Shown: piece after piece, positions 18,404 through 26,819 of the stretch
How positions within the stretch are numbered: the first letter of the stretch is position 1
How the letters are laid out: every line of letters begins with the position of its first letter
From: Martinezella tropici
GTDB lineage: Bacteria > Pseudomonadota > Alphaproteobacteria > Rhizobiales > Rhizobiaceae
Direction: 5' to 3'
Assembly: GCA_000799755.1 (NCBI GenBank)
Contig: JUHI01000005.1
Location: 1 to 64,000 of the forward strand
Length of the DNA stretch: 64,000 nucleotides
Made by a program: the position numbers and the translations under genes
Notes under the pieces: generated by a model
Seen by the model: the letters and a program-made list of their open reading frames with translations, nothing else
Told to the model about the DNA's origin: nothing
The model's database searches: none

Positions 18404-19299
18404 GCGTGACCTCCCTTGCGGGCTGCGTGCTGCTGCCAGGCGGTCAACGCTACGAGAGGCAGGAAAATCGCCAGGGTCACGACAAGCATCATCGAGGCGG
18501 CGGCCGACGCGTAGCCGAGATTGCCCTTCTCGGTCATCGCCTTGATCGTGAAGTAGGCCGGCAGCCATGTAGATTGGCCGGGACCGCCATTGGTCATCGC
18601 AACGATGATGTCATAAGCCTTGATGACCCCAAGTGAGAGCAGGATCGCGCAGGTGAGAAAGGTAAACTTCATCATCGGGATGATGACTTCGAGATAGACA
18701 CGCCAGAGGCTGACACCATCGATGCGAGCAGCACTCCAGATCTCCTGATTGATCCCCTTCAGACCGGCGAGCATGAGTGCCATATAAAAGCCGGAGCTCT
18801 GCCAGACGGAGGCGAGAATGATCGCATACATCGCCGTCTGGCCATCATTCAACCAATTGAAGCTGACGCCGGTAAGGCCGATGCCGTGCAGGAAATTCTC
18901 AAGCCCGAGCTGCGGATTGAAAATCCAGCGCCAGGCGACACCCGTGACGATCAGCGAAACGGCGAGCGGATAAAGAAAGACGGTGCGAAACACATCCTCG
19001 CCACGCCGCTCTCTCTCGATCATGGCAGCAAGAATGAAGCCGAGCACGATCGCAAGCGCGCTGCCGATCGCCAGCACGATCAGATTGCGAAGCGATATCT
19101 CCCAGCCCGCGTCGGCAAAGAGCCTGATGTATTGGCGCAAAGGATTGGACCAATCGATCTCATAGTCCGGAAGGCGCCGGCTGCGGGTGAACGAAAGCAC
19201 GATGGTCCAGACGATCGATCCGACGAACGCCACGACCGTAATCAACACGGCAGGCGCGAGCGCAAGCTGCGGGGTGACCCGGCTCCATCTCAATGCCAT
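18400..19299 (-). CDS. Carbohydrate ABC transporter permease (MalF-type)
   Basis: 299 residues, first gene of the minus-strand arm of the LacI regulon. Six predicted membrane helices are visible, beginning LALAPAVLITVVAFVGSIVW, and the EAA loop reads EIWSAARIDGVSLWRVYLEV. It lies divergent to the aldo/keto reductase gene, and the 133-base gap between them holds a perfect palindrome. The 3' end overlaps the next permease by 4 bases. Confidence 0.93.
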   Translation of the reverse strand: MALRWSRVTPQLALAPAVLITVVAFVGSIVWTIVLSFTRSRRLPDYEIDWSNPLRQYIRLFADAGWEISLRNLIVLAIGSALAIVLGFILAAMIERERRGEDVFRTVFLYPLAVSLIVTGVAWRWIFNPQLGLENFLHGIGLTGVSFNWLNDGQTAMYAIILASVWQSSGFYMALMLAGLKGINQEIWSAARIDGVSLWRVYLEVIIPMMKFTFLTCAILLSLGVIKAYDIIVAMTNGGPGQSTWLPAYFTIKAMTEKGNLGYASAAASMMLVVTLAIFLPLVALTAWQQHAARKGGHA

Positions 19300-19353
19300 C
19301 GATTTTCCTCCCGATCAGCGAGTGCGGCCTCCTCCAGCCCTTGCACATCGCGA

Positions 19354-19367
19354 TATTAACGTTAATA
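19354..19367. promoter_or_regulatory. Probable LacI-family operator
   Basis: Perfect 14-base palindrome TATTAACGTTAATA in the divergent promoter region between the permease operon (start 19299) and the aldo/keto reductase (start 19433). A near copy (ATTAACGATAATAC) lies upstream of the TolB-like gene at 22769. The central CG and A/T-rich flanks fit LacI-family operators, and the cognate regulator is probably the gene at 20794. Confidence 0.7.
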
Positions 19368-19432
19368 CTATCGCCTTCTCGGAAGGCGTCAAGCATGTAT
19401 TTGCCGATCGGGAGTCTTTTGGAGGAGACATC

Positions 19433-20239
19433 ATGACGGATTCGATTCCACGGCTGGGCTTTGGAACATGGGGGCGAACGGGCGCCGATGGCGTCGCGGC
19501 AATTCTCTACGCGCTCGAAACGGGCTATCGCCATTTGGACACCGCACAGTCCTACGGCACCGAAGCCAGCGTCGGCGAGGCGATGCGGCAAAGCGGACTG
19601 AAGCGAGAGGAGATCTTCGTCACGACGAAGATCAAGGTGGACAATCTCGATCCCGGAAAACTGTTGCCATCCTTGCGGCAAAGCTTGGCAACCATTGGCG
19701 TTCAGCAGGTCGACCTGACCCTGATCCACTGGCCGCCGCCCTATGACCGCATCGAGCCGGAAGTCTATCTCGAGCAGATCGCCGAAGCGCAGGAAGTGGG
19801 TCTGACCCGCATGATCGGCGTCTCGAACTTTACCATCGCTCTCCTGGAGAGGGCCGAGGCCATTCTCGGCAAGGGCGTCGTCGCCACCAACCAGATCGAA
19901 CTCAACCCCTTGTTCCAGAATCGTAAAATTGCCGACTATTGCACGGAGCACAACATTCTCGTGACATGCTACCAACCGGTCGCGCAGGGCCGAATGGGAG
20001 ATGTCGAGCAGATGCGGACGGTTGCCGCGCGGCATGGGGCAACGGTCGAACAGATCGCCCTCGCCTACGAACTTTCCAAGGGTTATGCCGCCATTCCGAC
20101 CTCATCGAAGCCGGAGCGCATTCACTCGAACTGGCAGGCCCGGACACTCAAGCTGGCCGTCGCCGACCTCAAGGCGATCGATGCCCTGCCGCAAAGTTCC
20201 CGGGCCATCGATCCGCCCGGCGCACCGCTTTGGGACTAA
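19433..20239 (+). CDS. Aldo/keto reductase
   Basis: 268 residues from ATG 19433, preceded by GGAGGA; the longer frame from 19187 runs back through the opposite permease gene and is rejected. AKR tetrad residues are visible: D in YRHLDTAQSYG with Y about 4 residues later, K in TTKIKVDN, and H in LIHWPPPYD. The NADP-binding end IPTSSKPERIHSNW is also typical. The enzyme interconverts a carbonyl and alcohol in the cytoplasm. As the first gene of the plus arm it probably oxidises or reduces the imported sugar. Confidence 0.92.
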   Translation: MTDSIPRLGFGTWGRTGADGVAAILYALETGYRHLDTAQSYGTEASVGEAMRQSGLKREEIFVTTKIKVDNLDPGKLLPSLRQSLATIGVQQVDLTLIHWPPPYDRIEPEVYLEQIAEAQEVGLTRMIGVSNFTIALLERAEAILGKGVVATNQIELNPLFQNRKIADYCTEHNILVTCYQPVAQGRMGDVEQMRTVAARHGATVEQIALAYELSKGYAAIPTSSKPERIHSNWQARTLKLAVADLKAIDALPQSSRAIDPPGAPLWD

Positions 20240-20336
20240 CCCATTCTCCACCAGACCTGCCGTCCAAGAGGGGACAGCGGGGCGTTGCTTTCTACCTTGA
20301 AATATTGTCGTCAAAACAACACCTTGGAGCTATGTC

Positions 20337-20777
20337 ATGGATCATATTACCGGCCTCGGTCATCTCGCCATCAAGGTCAAGGATCTCGATGCGTCGCTTG
20401 ATTTTTATCGCGACCGCCTCGGCCTCAGAGAAATGCACAGGCTAGTGCGCGATGACGGGACGCCGTGGATCGTCTATCTGCGCATCACCGATCTCCAGTT
20501 TCTTGAACTCTTTCCCGGCGCCGAGGGCGATCGTGCCCCCGGGCCGAATGCCAACGGCACCAATCATCTCTGCCTGACGATTGACAATCTCGATATTGCG
20601 GCGGCAAAGCTGGAAAAGGCGGGAATTGCGCTCACCTCACCGCTCAAGTCCGGGCTTGACGGGAATCGTGGCGCGTGGATTGAAGATCCTGACGGCAACA
20701 GGATCGAATTGATGGAAATGGCACCGGATTGCCTGCAATACAGAGCCATCGCCGCTCTGAAGCAACAGACGGTGTGA
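20337..20777 (+). CDS. VOC (glyoxalase I-fold) family protein
   Basis: 146 residues. It starts with GLGHLAIKVKDLDASLDFYR, whose His is the usual first metal ligand, and has E in QFLELFPG, H in TNHLCLTI and E in NRIELMEM as the other likely ligands, so a metal site is intact. TTGGAG lies upstream of ATG 20337. The gene is between the reductase and the LacI gene in the same direction. The function is probably isomerisation or lyase action on a pathway intermediate; detoxification of a ketoaldehyde by-product is an alternative. Confidence 0.87.
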   Translation: MDHITGLGHLAIKVKDLDASLDFYRDRLGLREMHRLVRDDGTPWIVYLRITDLQFLELFPGAEGDRAPGPNANGTNHLCLTIDNLDIAAAKLEKAGIALTSPLKSGLDGNRGAWIEDPDGNRIELMEMAPDCLQYRAIAALKQQTV

Positions 20778-20793
20778 CAGGAGTCGAATTTGC

Positions 20794-21819
20794 ATGGCAA
20801 AGCCTGCGGCGCGCTTGAAGGACATCGCCGACAAGACGGGATTTTCTGTGAACACCGTGTCGCTGGCTTTGCGGGGCAGCTCGCGAATTCCGCCCGAAAC
20901 CCGCGCCCTGATCGCGGATGTGGCGCGCGAGCTGAACTATTTGCCCAACTATGTCGCCACGTCGCTGGTGCGCCGGGAAACCCGGTCAATCGGGTTGATC
21001 CTGACCGACCTTTCCAATCCCGTGCTGACGGCCGTGGCGCAGGCTGTTGAAGGCGAGCTCTCCAAACGCGGCTACACGACCCTCTTTGCGACGTCGAACA
21101 ATGACATCGCCGTCGAGGAGAAGATGATCGAGACCTTTCGGGCGCGGCGGGCCGATGGCATGCTGGTCTTTCCCTGTAGCCATCGCCGCCTGGATCATAT
21201 CCGTAAGCTGCGGGCGCGCAATTATCCAGTCGTTCTGCTGGTCGGCGATCCCGATGCGGGTATCGATGCCGTCTGCATGGATGAGCGGATGGGAGCTTAT
21301 AAGGCAGTCAGCCACCTGTTGAGCGGCGGCCACCGCCGCGTCGCAATCATCGATGGCGGCACGAAGCTCGGCAACTCGGAAAAGCTCGAAGGCTACATGC
21401 AGGCATACCGAGATGCGGGTGCGGACATCGATACAGCGTTGTTCATCAAGCCGAGCGGACACTCGGTCGCGCATGGCTACTGGGCTGCAGATACGATCTT
21501 CAGCCAACGGCTCGGCGCGTCAGCAATCTTCGCGACGAATGATTCACTGGCATTGGGCGTCTTGCGATATTGCGCCCGCAACCGCATTCGCGTCCCCGAT
21601 GACGTGGCACTGATGGGCTTCGACAATATCGAGTTCGGTGAATATGCGGTCACGCCAATCTCGACGGTCGACTATAATGTCGAGCGTGTATCAGCCATGG
21701 CCGTCGAACGCGTCGTCGATCTGATCAGCGCGGAAGCGGATCTGCCGCCGCCGCGCGTCACGCTGATCGAGCCGGATCTCCTGATACGCCAAAGCTCGAA
21801 TTCGACCCTTCGCACCTAG
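20794..21819 (+). CDS. LacI-family transcriptional regulator
   Basis: 341 residues. The N-terminal helix-turn-helix and hinge (RLKDIADKTGFSVNTVSLAL, then GSSRIPPETRALI) are followed by a Peripla_BP_3-like ligand domain (SIGLILTDLSNPV, FATNDSLALGVL, DDVALMGFDNIEFGEY). It most likely represses the divergent operons at 19299 and 19433 and the TolB-like gene at 22750, which share a near-identical palindrome. The inducer is probably the imported sugar or an intermediate. Confidence 0.93.
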   Translation: MAKPAARLKDIADKTGFSVNTVSLALRGSSRIPPETRALIADVARELNYLPNYVATSLVRRETRSIGLILTDLSNPVLTAVAQAVEGELSKRGYTTLFATSNNDIAVEEKMIETFRARRADGMLVFPCSHRRLDHIRKLRARNYPVVLLVGDPDAGIDAVCMDERMGAYKAVSHLLSGGHRRVAIIDGGTKLGNSEKLEGYMQAYRDAGADIDTALFIKPSGHSVAHGYWAADTIFSQRLGASAIFATNDSLALGVLRYCARNRIRVPDDVALMGFDNIEFGEYAVTPISTVDYNVERVSAMAVERVVDLISAEADLPPPRVTLIEPDLLIRQSSNSTLRT

Positions 21820-21838
21820 GCTATGCCGGCAAGCCTCT

Positions 21839-22750
21839 TCAACCCGCCGCCGGGTAGCGGATATAGGCGAAAGCGCTTGAATCCGGCGCCCAGGAATTCA
21901 CGTTGATCGTGCCCTGGCCGCCGTTGAACGCATCGAGATCACGCGCCTTGCCGCCTGCCGCGGACATGAGCCGAAGGATGACATCCTTGTCCGCAGGGTG
22001 GCCCAGCGTTCCCACCGGATAGCTCAGATAGACGAGATCCCGCCCATTGGGTGCCGGATGCGGGAACCAGTTGACCCGCTGGTCATGCGTGAGTTGCTCG
22101 AGCCCGGAGCCATCCAGGCGCATGCGGAAAGCCTGGGCATGACCGGCCTGCGTCGCGGCGGCTTCGGAATTGAAATAGATCCATTTCCCATCCGGCGAGA
22201 ATTCGGACCCATCGACAGGGCATGCGCCATCGGTCAGGAAAACGTCATCACCGCCTGCTGAAGGAATAGTGCAAACGCGCGTGAATATGCCGCCGCCCTC
22301 GCGGCGCTCCAGCCCGATATAGGCAAGCGTCGCGCCATCGGGAGAAATGCCATGCAGGTAATATTTGAAGCTGCGCGAGGCTTCATGCTCGTTGGAGACG
22401 CGACGCGGCGCACCGCCCTCGAAAGGCACTTGATAGAGATGACCGTCATTGGCGCTGACGAAGAAGGAACGCCCGTCCGGCGATACGACATGGTCGTTGT
22501 TCAGGTTTTCGACCGGTGCCGTATTGACCCGATGCGGGCCATCCTGACCATCCGGAGAGATGCGGAAGAGGCGGCCGTCACCATTGTAGATCAGCCACTT
22601 GCCATCGGGCGACCAGTTGGGTGCTTCGATAAGCTCGCCGGTTTCATAAATCACGCGCGCCGTCGATGTAGCCATGTCGAAGACGACAAGTTCGCTGATT
22701 TGGCGGGGCAATAAGCGTCGGGTTTCCGGCCCCGGGCGCATGGACGGCAT
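21839..22750 (-). CDS. TolB-like beta-propeller protein
   Basis: 303 residues with repeated WD40-like/TolB strands: APNWSPDGKWLIYNGDGRLF, NNDHVVSPDGRSFFVSANDG, HGISPDGATLAYIG, GSEFSPDGKWIYFNSE and VNSWAPDSSAFAYI, about five to six blades. No signal peptide is visible, so a cytoplasmic role is likely. Related proteins include oligogalacturonate lyase-like propellers, but no catalytic His cluster is claimed here. GGAGGAGAG precedes the ATG and a LacI-type operator lies 18 bases upstream of it, placing it in the same regulon. It converges on the LacI gene with a 19-base gap. Confidence 0.8.
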   Translation of the reverse strand: MPSMRPGPETRRLLPRQISELVVFDMATSTARVIYETGELIEAPNWSPDGKWLIYNGDGRLFRISPDGQDGPHRVNTAPVENLNNDHVVSPDGRSFFVSANDGHLYQVPFEGGAPRRVSNEHEASRSFKYYLHGISPDGATLAYIGLERREGGGIFTRVCTIPSAGGDDVFLTDGACPVDGSEFSPDGKWIYFNSEAAATQAGHAQAFRMRLDGSGLEQLTHDQRVNWFPHPAPNGRDLVYLSYPVGTLGHPADKDVILRLMSAAGGKARDLDAFNGGQGTINVNSWAPDSSAFAYIRYPAAG

Positions 22751-22768
22751 GGTCTCTCCTCCACTTGG

Positions 22769-22782
22769 ATTAACGATAATAC
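22769..22782. promoter_or_regulatory. Second probable operator of the LacI regulon
   Basis: ATTAACGATAATAC matches the palindrome at 19355-19368 (ATTAACGTTAATAC) at 13 of 14 positions. It lies just upstream of the TolB-like gene start on the minus strand, where a repressor would block transcription. Confidence 0.6.
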
Positions 22783-22922
22783 AAACAGCTTATGCGATCC
22801 CGTTCCTGTCAACAACCTCGAAATTGCATGGATTTCGATGCATGGGCCGAAAGCCTCACATCGCGCTAAGCCACGATCGGCGAGTTGCCGTTCATGACCG
22901 AGCCTGCCGCACCTATTCCCCA

Positions 22923-24572
22923 TCAGAGAAGGTTGCCGATCCGCTCCGCGTTTCGAAAAGCCAACGCCATGACCGTCAAAACAGGGTTATAGCCACCATT
23001 GGTCGGATGCAGTGAGGCATCGCACACATAGAGATTGTCGTGGCCCCAGACCTTGCCGAAGCTGTCGGTCACCGAGGTCTGCGGCGCCTCCCCCATACGG
23101 CAGGTGCCTGCCTGGTGCTGACCCGCCGAAAGGCGGAGCGTCTGCCTCTTGCCCCATGTCCGCACCGCACCCGATGCCCGCATCCAGGCATCGGCTTTCT
23201 CAAGGATATAGTCCGCGGTTCGAACGGTTTCGCCATGCGTCGTTCCCGACAATTGAGCGACGGAGCGCCCATATTTGTCGCGGATTTCCGGATCGAGGCG
23301 AACGCGACAATCGGCACTCGGTATTTCGTGAACGGGCCCCTTGATCTGAGCGATGCGCGTGAAGTTATCCCGCATGAAGTGCTTTGCCGACAGCCCGTAC
23401 CGCGGCAGGTCGTCCGGCAAGCCGGACTTCCAAAGAATGATCGGCAGCATGACGAAATCATCGGCCAGCATGGCGCCGCCAATGACGCCATCATTGCCGT
23501 GATTATAGTCTGTAGTCGCAATCGTGACGCCTGGGCCCTTGCTGTCTTGAACAGGCTCTTCGAATAGCCCGAAGACAGTCGGATAATAATGCCCTTGCAG
23601 ATTGCGGCCGACCTGATCGTGATTGTTGCCGAGCCCGTTCGGCTCGCGGTTGGTGCGTGTCAATAGCATCAGTCTCGCCGTCTCGATCGCCCCGGCCGAG
23701 AGGATAACCATGCTTGAGCAAATGCGGCGGGACTTGAACTGCCCTGCCCCATCCGCCTCAAGAATATCGACGCCTATGACGTTACCCCGATCGTCGGTCG
23801 CGACCTTCTCCACGACCGTCTCGATCAGGAGATCGCAATGCCCCGTCGCCAGCGCGCGTGGCAGCATGGTGTTCTGCGTGCCGTTCTTGCCGTTGCTCGG
23901 GCAGGGAAACCCGACGCATGAGCCGCAGTGGATGCAGGCCCCTCGTCCGGCGCGCGGCACGGTATTGACGAGAAGCGGCGGCGTAAACGTCGAGAGGCCG
24001 AGCGCACTGGCGCCAGCTCTGAGATGGGCGCTCGTTGGGTTATCTGCTACCGGCGGCATCGGATAGTCGCGGCCGCGCGGACCCGAATTGCGGTCGCCGC
24101 TGCCATCACCCGAAACGCCTATCTCATGCTCGGCCTTCCCATACCAGAGTTCCAGATCGTCGTAGGAAATGGGCCAATCGACCAGCGAGGACCCTTCCGG
24201 CCGCCCATAGGTCGACGCCATAAGAAAATCCTTTGGGTGGAAGCGCCAGGCAAGCCCGCCGTAGACGAAGGTCCCGCCGCCGACAACAGCCGCATTGACG
24301 TGATAATTATCCTGGTGCGGCTTGATGACGTGCCGCCTGCCCTGCTGATCGATGAACACGCGCGGATTGCCGTCGATCTCCGGCCCGGTATTGAAGCCGT
24401 AAGCCTGCAACCGATGATTTCGAAGATGATCGCGATGACCGTCTTCGGCATAGGTCCGACTTTTGCCGCGCTCGATGAGCAGGATGCGCTTGCCGGCCTC
24501 GGCCAGCACGCCGGCTGCGATATTGCCGGCGGCGCCTGCGCCCACGATAATCGCATCATAGTCGATCTTCAT
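22923..24572 (-). CDS. GMC-family FAD oxidoreductase (sugar dehydrogenase type)
   Basis: 549 residues from ATG 24572, preceded by GGGAGG; the start overlaps the small-subunit stop by 4 bases. FAD binding GAGAAGN is at 11-17. A cysteine group C213-x2-C216-x2-C219-x4-C224 (CIHCGSCVGFPC) resembles the conserved Cys region of bacterial sugar GMC dehydrogenases, some of which bind an Fe-S cluster. The C-terminus has GTCRMG and the HPTNGGYNPVLT active-site end. Together with the Gluc_2-DH3-like protein it should oxidise a hydroxyl of a sugar, possibly at C3 of a glycoside. No signal peptide is seen. Confidence 0.9.
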   Translation of the reverse strand: MKIDYDAIIVGAGAAGNIAAGVLAEAGKRILLIERGKSRTYAEDGHRDHLRNHRLQAYGFNTGPEIDGNPRVFIDQQGRRHVIKPHQDNYHVNAAVVGGGTFVYGGLAWRFHPKDFLMASTYGRPEGSSLVDWPISYDDLELWYGKAEHEIGVSGDGSGDRNSGPRGRDYPMPPVADNPTSAHLRAGASALGLSTFTPPLLVNTVPRAGRGACIHCGSCVGFPCPSNGKNGTQNTMLPRALATGHCDLLIETVVEKVATDDRGNVIGVDILEADGAGQFKSRRICSSMVILSAGAIETARLMLLTRTNREPNGLGNNHDQVGRNLQGHYYPTVFGLFEEPVQDSKGPGVTIATTDYNHGNDGVIGGAMLADDFVMLPIILWKSGLPDDLPRYGLSAKHFMRDNFTRIAQIKGPVHEIPSADCRVRLDPEIRDKYGRSVAQLSGTTHGETVRTADYILEKADAWMRASGAVRTWGKRQTLRLSAGQHQAGTCRMGEAPQTSVTDSFGKVWGHDNLYVCDASLHPTNGGYNPVLTVMALAFRNAERIGNLL

Positions 24573-25009
24573 GCCCGTAACCTCCCGCGCACGGCATCCT
24601 GTGGATTCTCGCAAGGACCGCTTGGCCCCTCGGGCAAGCCCGGGCGATAGCCGATCATTCTCCATGAAATCGCGTCCGGATTGGCGCCGTTTGCAGGGTC
24701 GGCATAAAACCCCTCCGCAGCCAGTTCGCAGAGTATGCTAAACCAGGTTTCCTCCTTGTGCTCCGCAAGGAGGAGGTCCTGGCTTTCGGACGACAACATC
24801 GAAAAGCGGCCCGACGTCTGCGCGTCGAGATCCAAGAGGCCTTGATCGATCGCCTCGCAATCGGCAACGAGACCGGCATCCCACAGCGAAAGAATGAAGG
24901 AGTCTACGCCGTTATCGAGCGCACCGGGATAATCATCCGCCGGAATGATGCGATCGAGCACGGCCCGAAAGGTTTCGAGCCTGAACGCGCGGTTCTTGGC
25001 ATCTGACAT
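24569..25009 (-). CDS. Gluconate 2-dehydrogenase subunit 3-family small subunit
   Basis: 146 residues. The pattern FRAVLDRIIPADDYPGALDN near the start and FYADPANGANPDAISWRMIG near the end is typical of the Gluc_2-DH3 family, the small partner of membrane GMC dehydrogenases. In those systems this subunit usually carries the Tat signal that exports the complex. Here the N-terminus (MSDAKNRAFRLETFRAV) has no twin-arginine or hydrophobic signal, so the complex may stay in the cytoplasm. No cytochrome c subunit gene is adjacent. Confidence 0.85.
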   Translation of the reverse strand: MSDAKNRAFRLETFRAVLDRIIPADDYPGALDNGVDSFILSLWDAGLVADCEAIDQGLLDLDAQTSGRFSMLSSESQDLLLAEHKEETWFSILCELAAEGFYADPANGANPDAISWRMIGYRPGLPEGPSGPCENPQDAVRGRLRA

Positions 25010-25030
25010 GGGAAGCCTCTTGAGATCATA

Positions 25031-25876
25031 TCATCGGCCGGCGAGCGAGCCGCCGATGCCACCGATACTGAAAAAGCGATTGAGCAAGGCAAAGATGATG
25101 ACTGGGGGCGCAAGCATGATCACGGCGCAGGCCATGACAGGCCCCCAATCGGTCTGGTTTTGCTGGAAGAATGTCTGCAGGCCGACAGGCAAAGTGAAGC
25201 GACTGTCCGTGCGCAAAAAGACGAGTGCGACCAGATAGTCGTTCCAGGCGACGAGAAAGCCGTAGATCGCCGTCGACAGAATGCCGGGCAGCGAATTAGG
25301 GAGCACGATACGTAAAAATGCGCCGAACATGCTGCAGCCGTCGATCCAGGCTGCCTCTTCGAGATCCGTCGGTATGCCGTCGAAATAGGCGGCCATCATC
25401 CAGCAGGCGACCGACACGCTCGAGGCGACATAGATGATCGAAACGCCTGCCAGTGTATCGACAAGCCCTAGCCGCGACAGCATGATGAAGAGCGGGATGA
25501 TGAAGACGACGATCGGAAAGCTCTGGATGATGAAGATCAGCATCGAATAGAGCGAGACGGCACCGCCGCGGGCGCGCGACAGCACATAACCGGCAGGTGC
25601 TGCAACAAATAGCGCCAGGCAGGAGGCGATGACGGATACGATAAGGCTGTTCTTCAACCATACCAGAATATCAGTATTCCGAATGACATAGACAAATGTC
25701 TCGAGCGTCGGTCCGGTGACGTCGGAGTAAAGGCGTGGCCGCAAGGCAAGGCCGAAGATCACCAGGATCGGGCTCAAGGCGATGAGCGTTACCAATGCAA
25801 GCACGATCGTGCGTGTCCAGCCGGCCGATTTGCCGATGCCGACGGTCGTGCTCGCGGTCACTGCCTTTACCGCCAT
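25031..25876 (-). CDS. Carbohydrate ABC transporter permease (MalG-type)
   Basis: 281 residues with six hydrophobic segments, starting TIVLALVTLIALSPILVIFG, and the EAA loop TDLEEAAWIDGCSMFGAFLR that docks on an ATPase. It follows the partner permease with a 9-base gap and is followed by the Gluc_2-DH3 gene. No ATPase gene is present in this cluster, so it must use an ATPase encoded elsewhere. Confidence 0.92.
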   Translation of the reverse strand: MAVKAVTASTTVGIGKSAGWTRTIVLALVTLIALSPILVIFGLALRPRLYSDVTGPTLETFVYVIRNTDILVWLKNSLIVSVIASCLALFVAAPAGYVLSRARGGAVSLYSMLIFIIQSFPIVVFIIPLFIMLSRLGLVDTLAGVSIIYVASSVSVACWMMAAYFDGIPTDLEEAAWIDGCSMFGAFLRIVLPNSLPGILSTAIYGFLVAWNDYLVALVFLRTDSRFTLPVGLQTFFQQNQTDWGPVMACAVIMLAPPVIIFALLNRFFSIGGIGGSLAGR

Positions 25877-25885
25877 GAGAGCCTC

Positions 25886-26818
25886 CTAGAACTTGGCTTT
25901 GCGCACCTGCCGAAACAGCAGGAGCGAGAGAGCGACCAGAACGATCGTCATCATGAAGGAAATCGCAACACCGTAACCGGGCAGGAAATCCTGGAAGACC
26001 GAGCGATAGGCGAGCACGATCAGCGAGGTCGTGGCGTTTACCGGGCCGCCGCCAGTCAGAAGATAGATCGTCGCAAAGTCGTTGACCGAAAACATCGTCA
26101 TCAGTATCCAGCTGATATAGGTGGATCGGGCAGTCATCGGCAAAACGATGTAGCGGATCTGCTGGCGCGAATTTGCACCGTCGAGCGTTGCGGCTTCATA
26201 AACACTGTTGTCTATGCTCTCGAGCGCCGCCGCTCCCATCATCATCATGAAGGGATAGCTGATCCATATCTTGAACAGACAGACCGTGATCATCGCCATA
26301 GTCGGATCGGCGAGAAAGAGGATCTGCCCGAAGCCCAGTGTTTCGGCCAGTTGCGGCAAAAGGCTGCCGGGGGTTGCGACCAGCCAGTTCCAGCTCATGG
26401 AGGTGACGACGATCGGCACGATCCACGGCAACAGCAGAAGCACCTTGAACAGGTTTCGCCCAGGAAATTGCGGCTTCAGGAGGATTGCCAGGCCGAAACC
26501 GATCAACCAGCTGCCGAACACGCCGCAAATAGTGAACAGCAACGTGAAGGACGCAGCCGACCAGAAGGCTGGGTCCGTCAGGACGTTGAGATAATTCCTG
26601 AAGCCGATGAACTTACCGAGGCGCAGCAGACCACCATTGTGAACGGATTGCACGAGGGCAAACCCCAGCGGATAAGCGTTGATCAACGCCATCAGCAGGA
26701 TCGACGGCATGGCAAGGCCGATCATGGTCGCCTTGCGCCCCGTCTGCGCACCGGCGCGTGAAGCCGCCGATGTCCTCGTCAACCGTCGTCCCTCCGATAT
26801 CGCATGCGCCTCGGCCAT
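25886..26818 (-). CDS. Carbohydrate ABC transporter permease (MalF-type)
   Basis: 310 residues from ATG 26818 (MAEAHAISEGRRL); the frame to 26938 overlaps the binding-protein gene and is rejected. Six membrane segments are seen, beginning MIGLAMPSILLMALINAYPL, with the EAA-type loop VYEAATLDGANSRQQIRYIV. It starts one base after the stop of the binding-protein gene, so translation is coupled. Confidence 0.92.
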   Translation of the reverse strand: MAEAHAISEGRRLTRTSAASRAGAQTGRKATMIGLAMPSILLMALINAYPLGFALVQSVHNGGLLRLGKFIGFRNYLNVLTDPAFWSAASFTLLFTICGVFGSWLIGFGLAILLKPQFPGRNLFKVLLLLPWIVPIVVTSMSWNWLVATPGSLLPQLAETLGFGQILFLADPTMAMITVCLFKIWISYPFMMMMGAAALESIDNSVYEAATLDGANSRQQIRYIVLPMTARSTYISWILMTMFSVNDFATIYLLTGGGPVNATTSLIVLAYRSVFQDFLPGYGVAISFMMTIVLVALSLLLFRQVRKAKF

Positions 26819-26819
26819 G

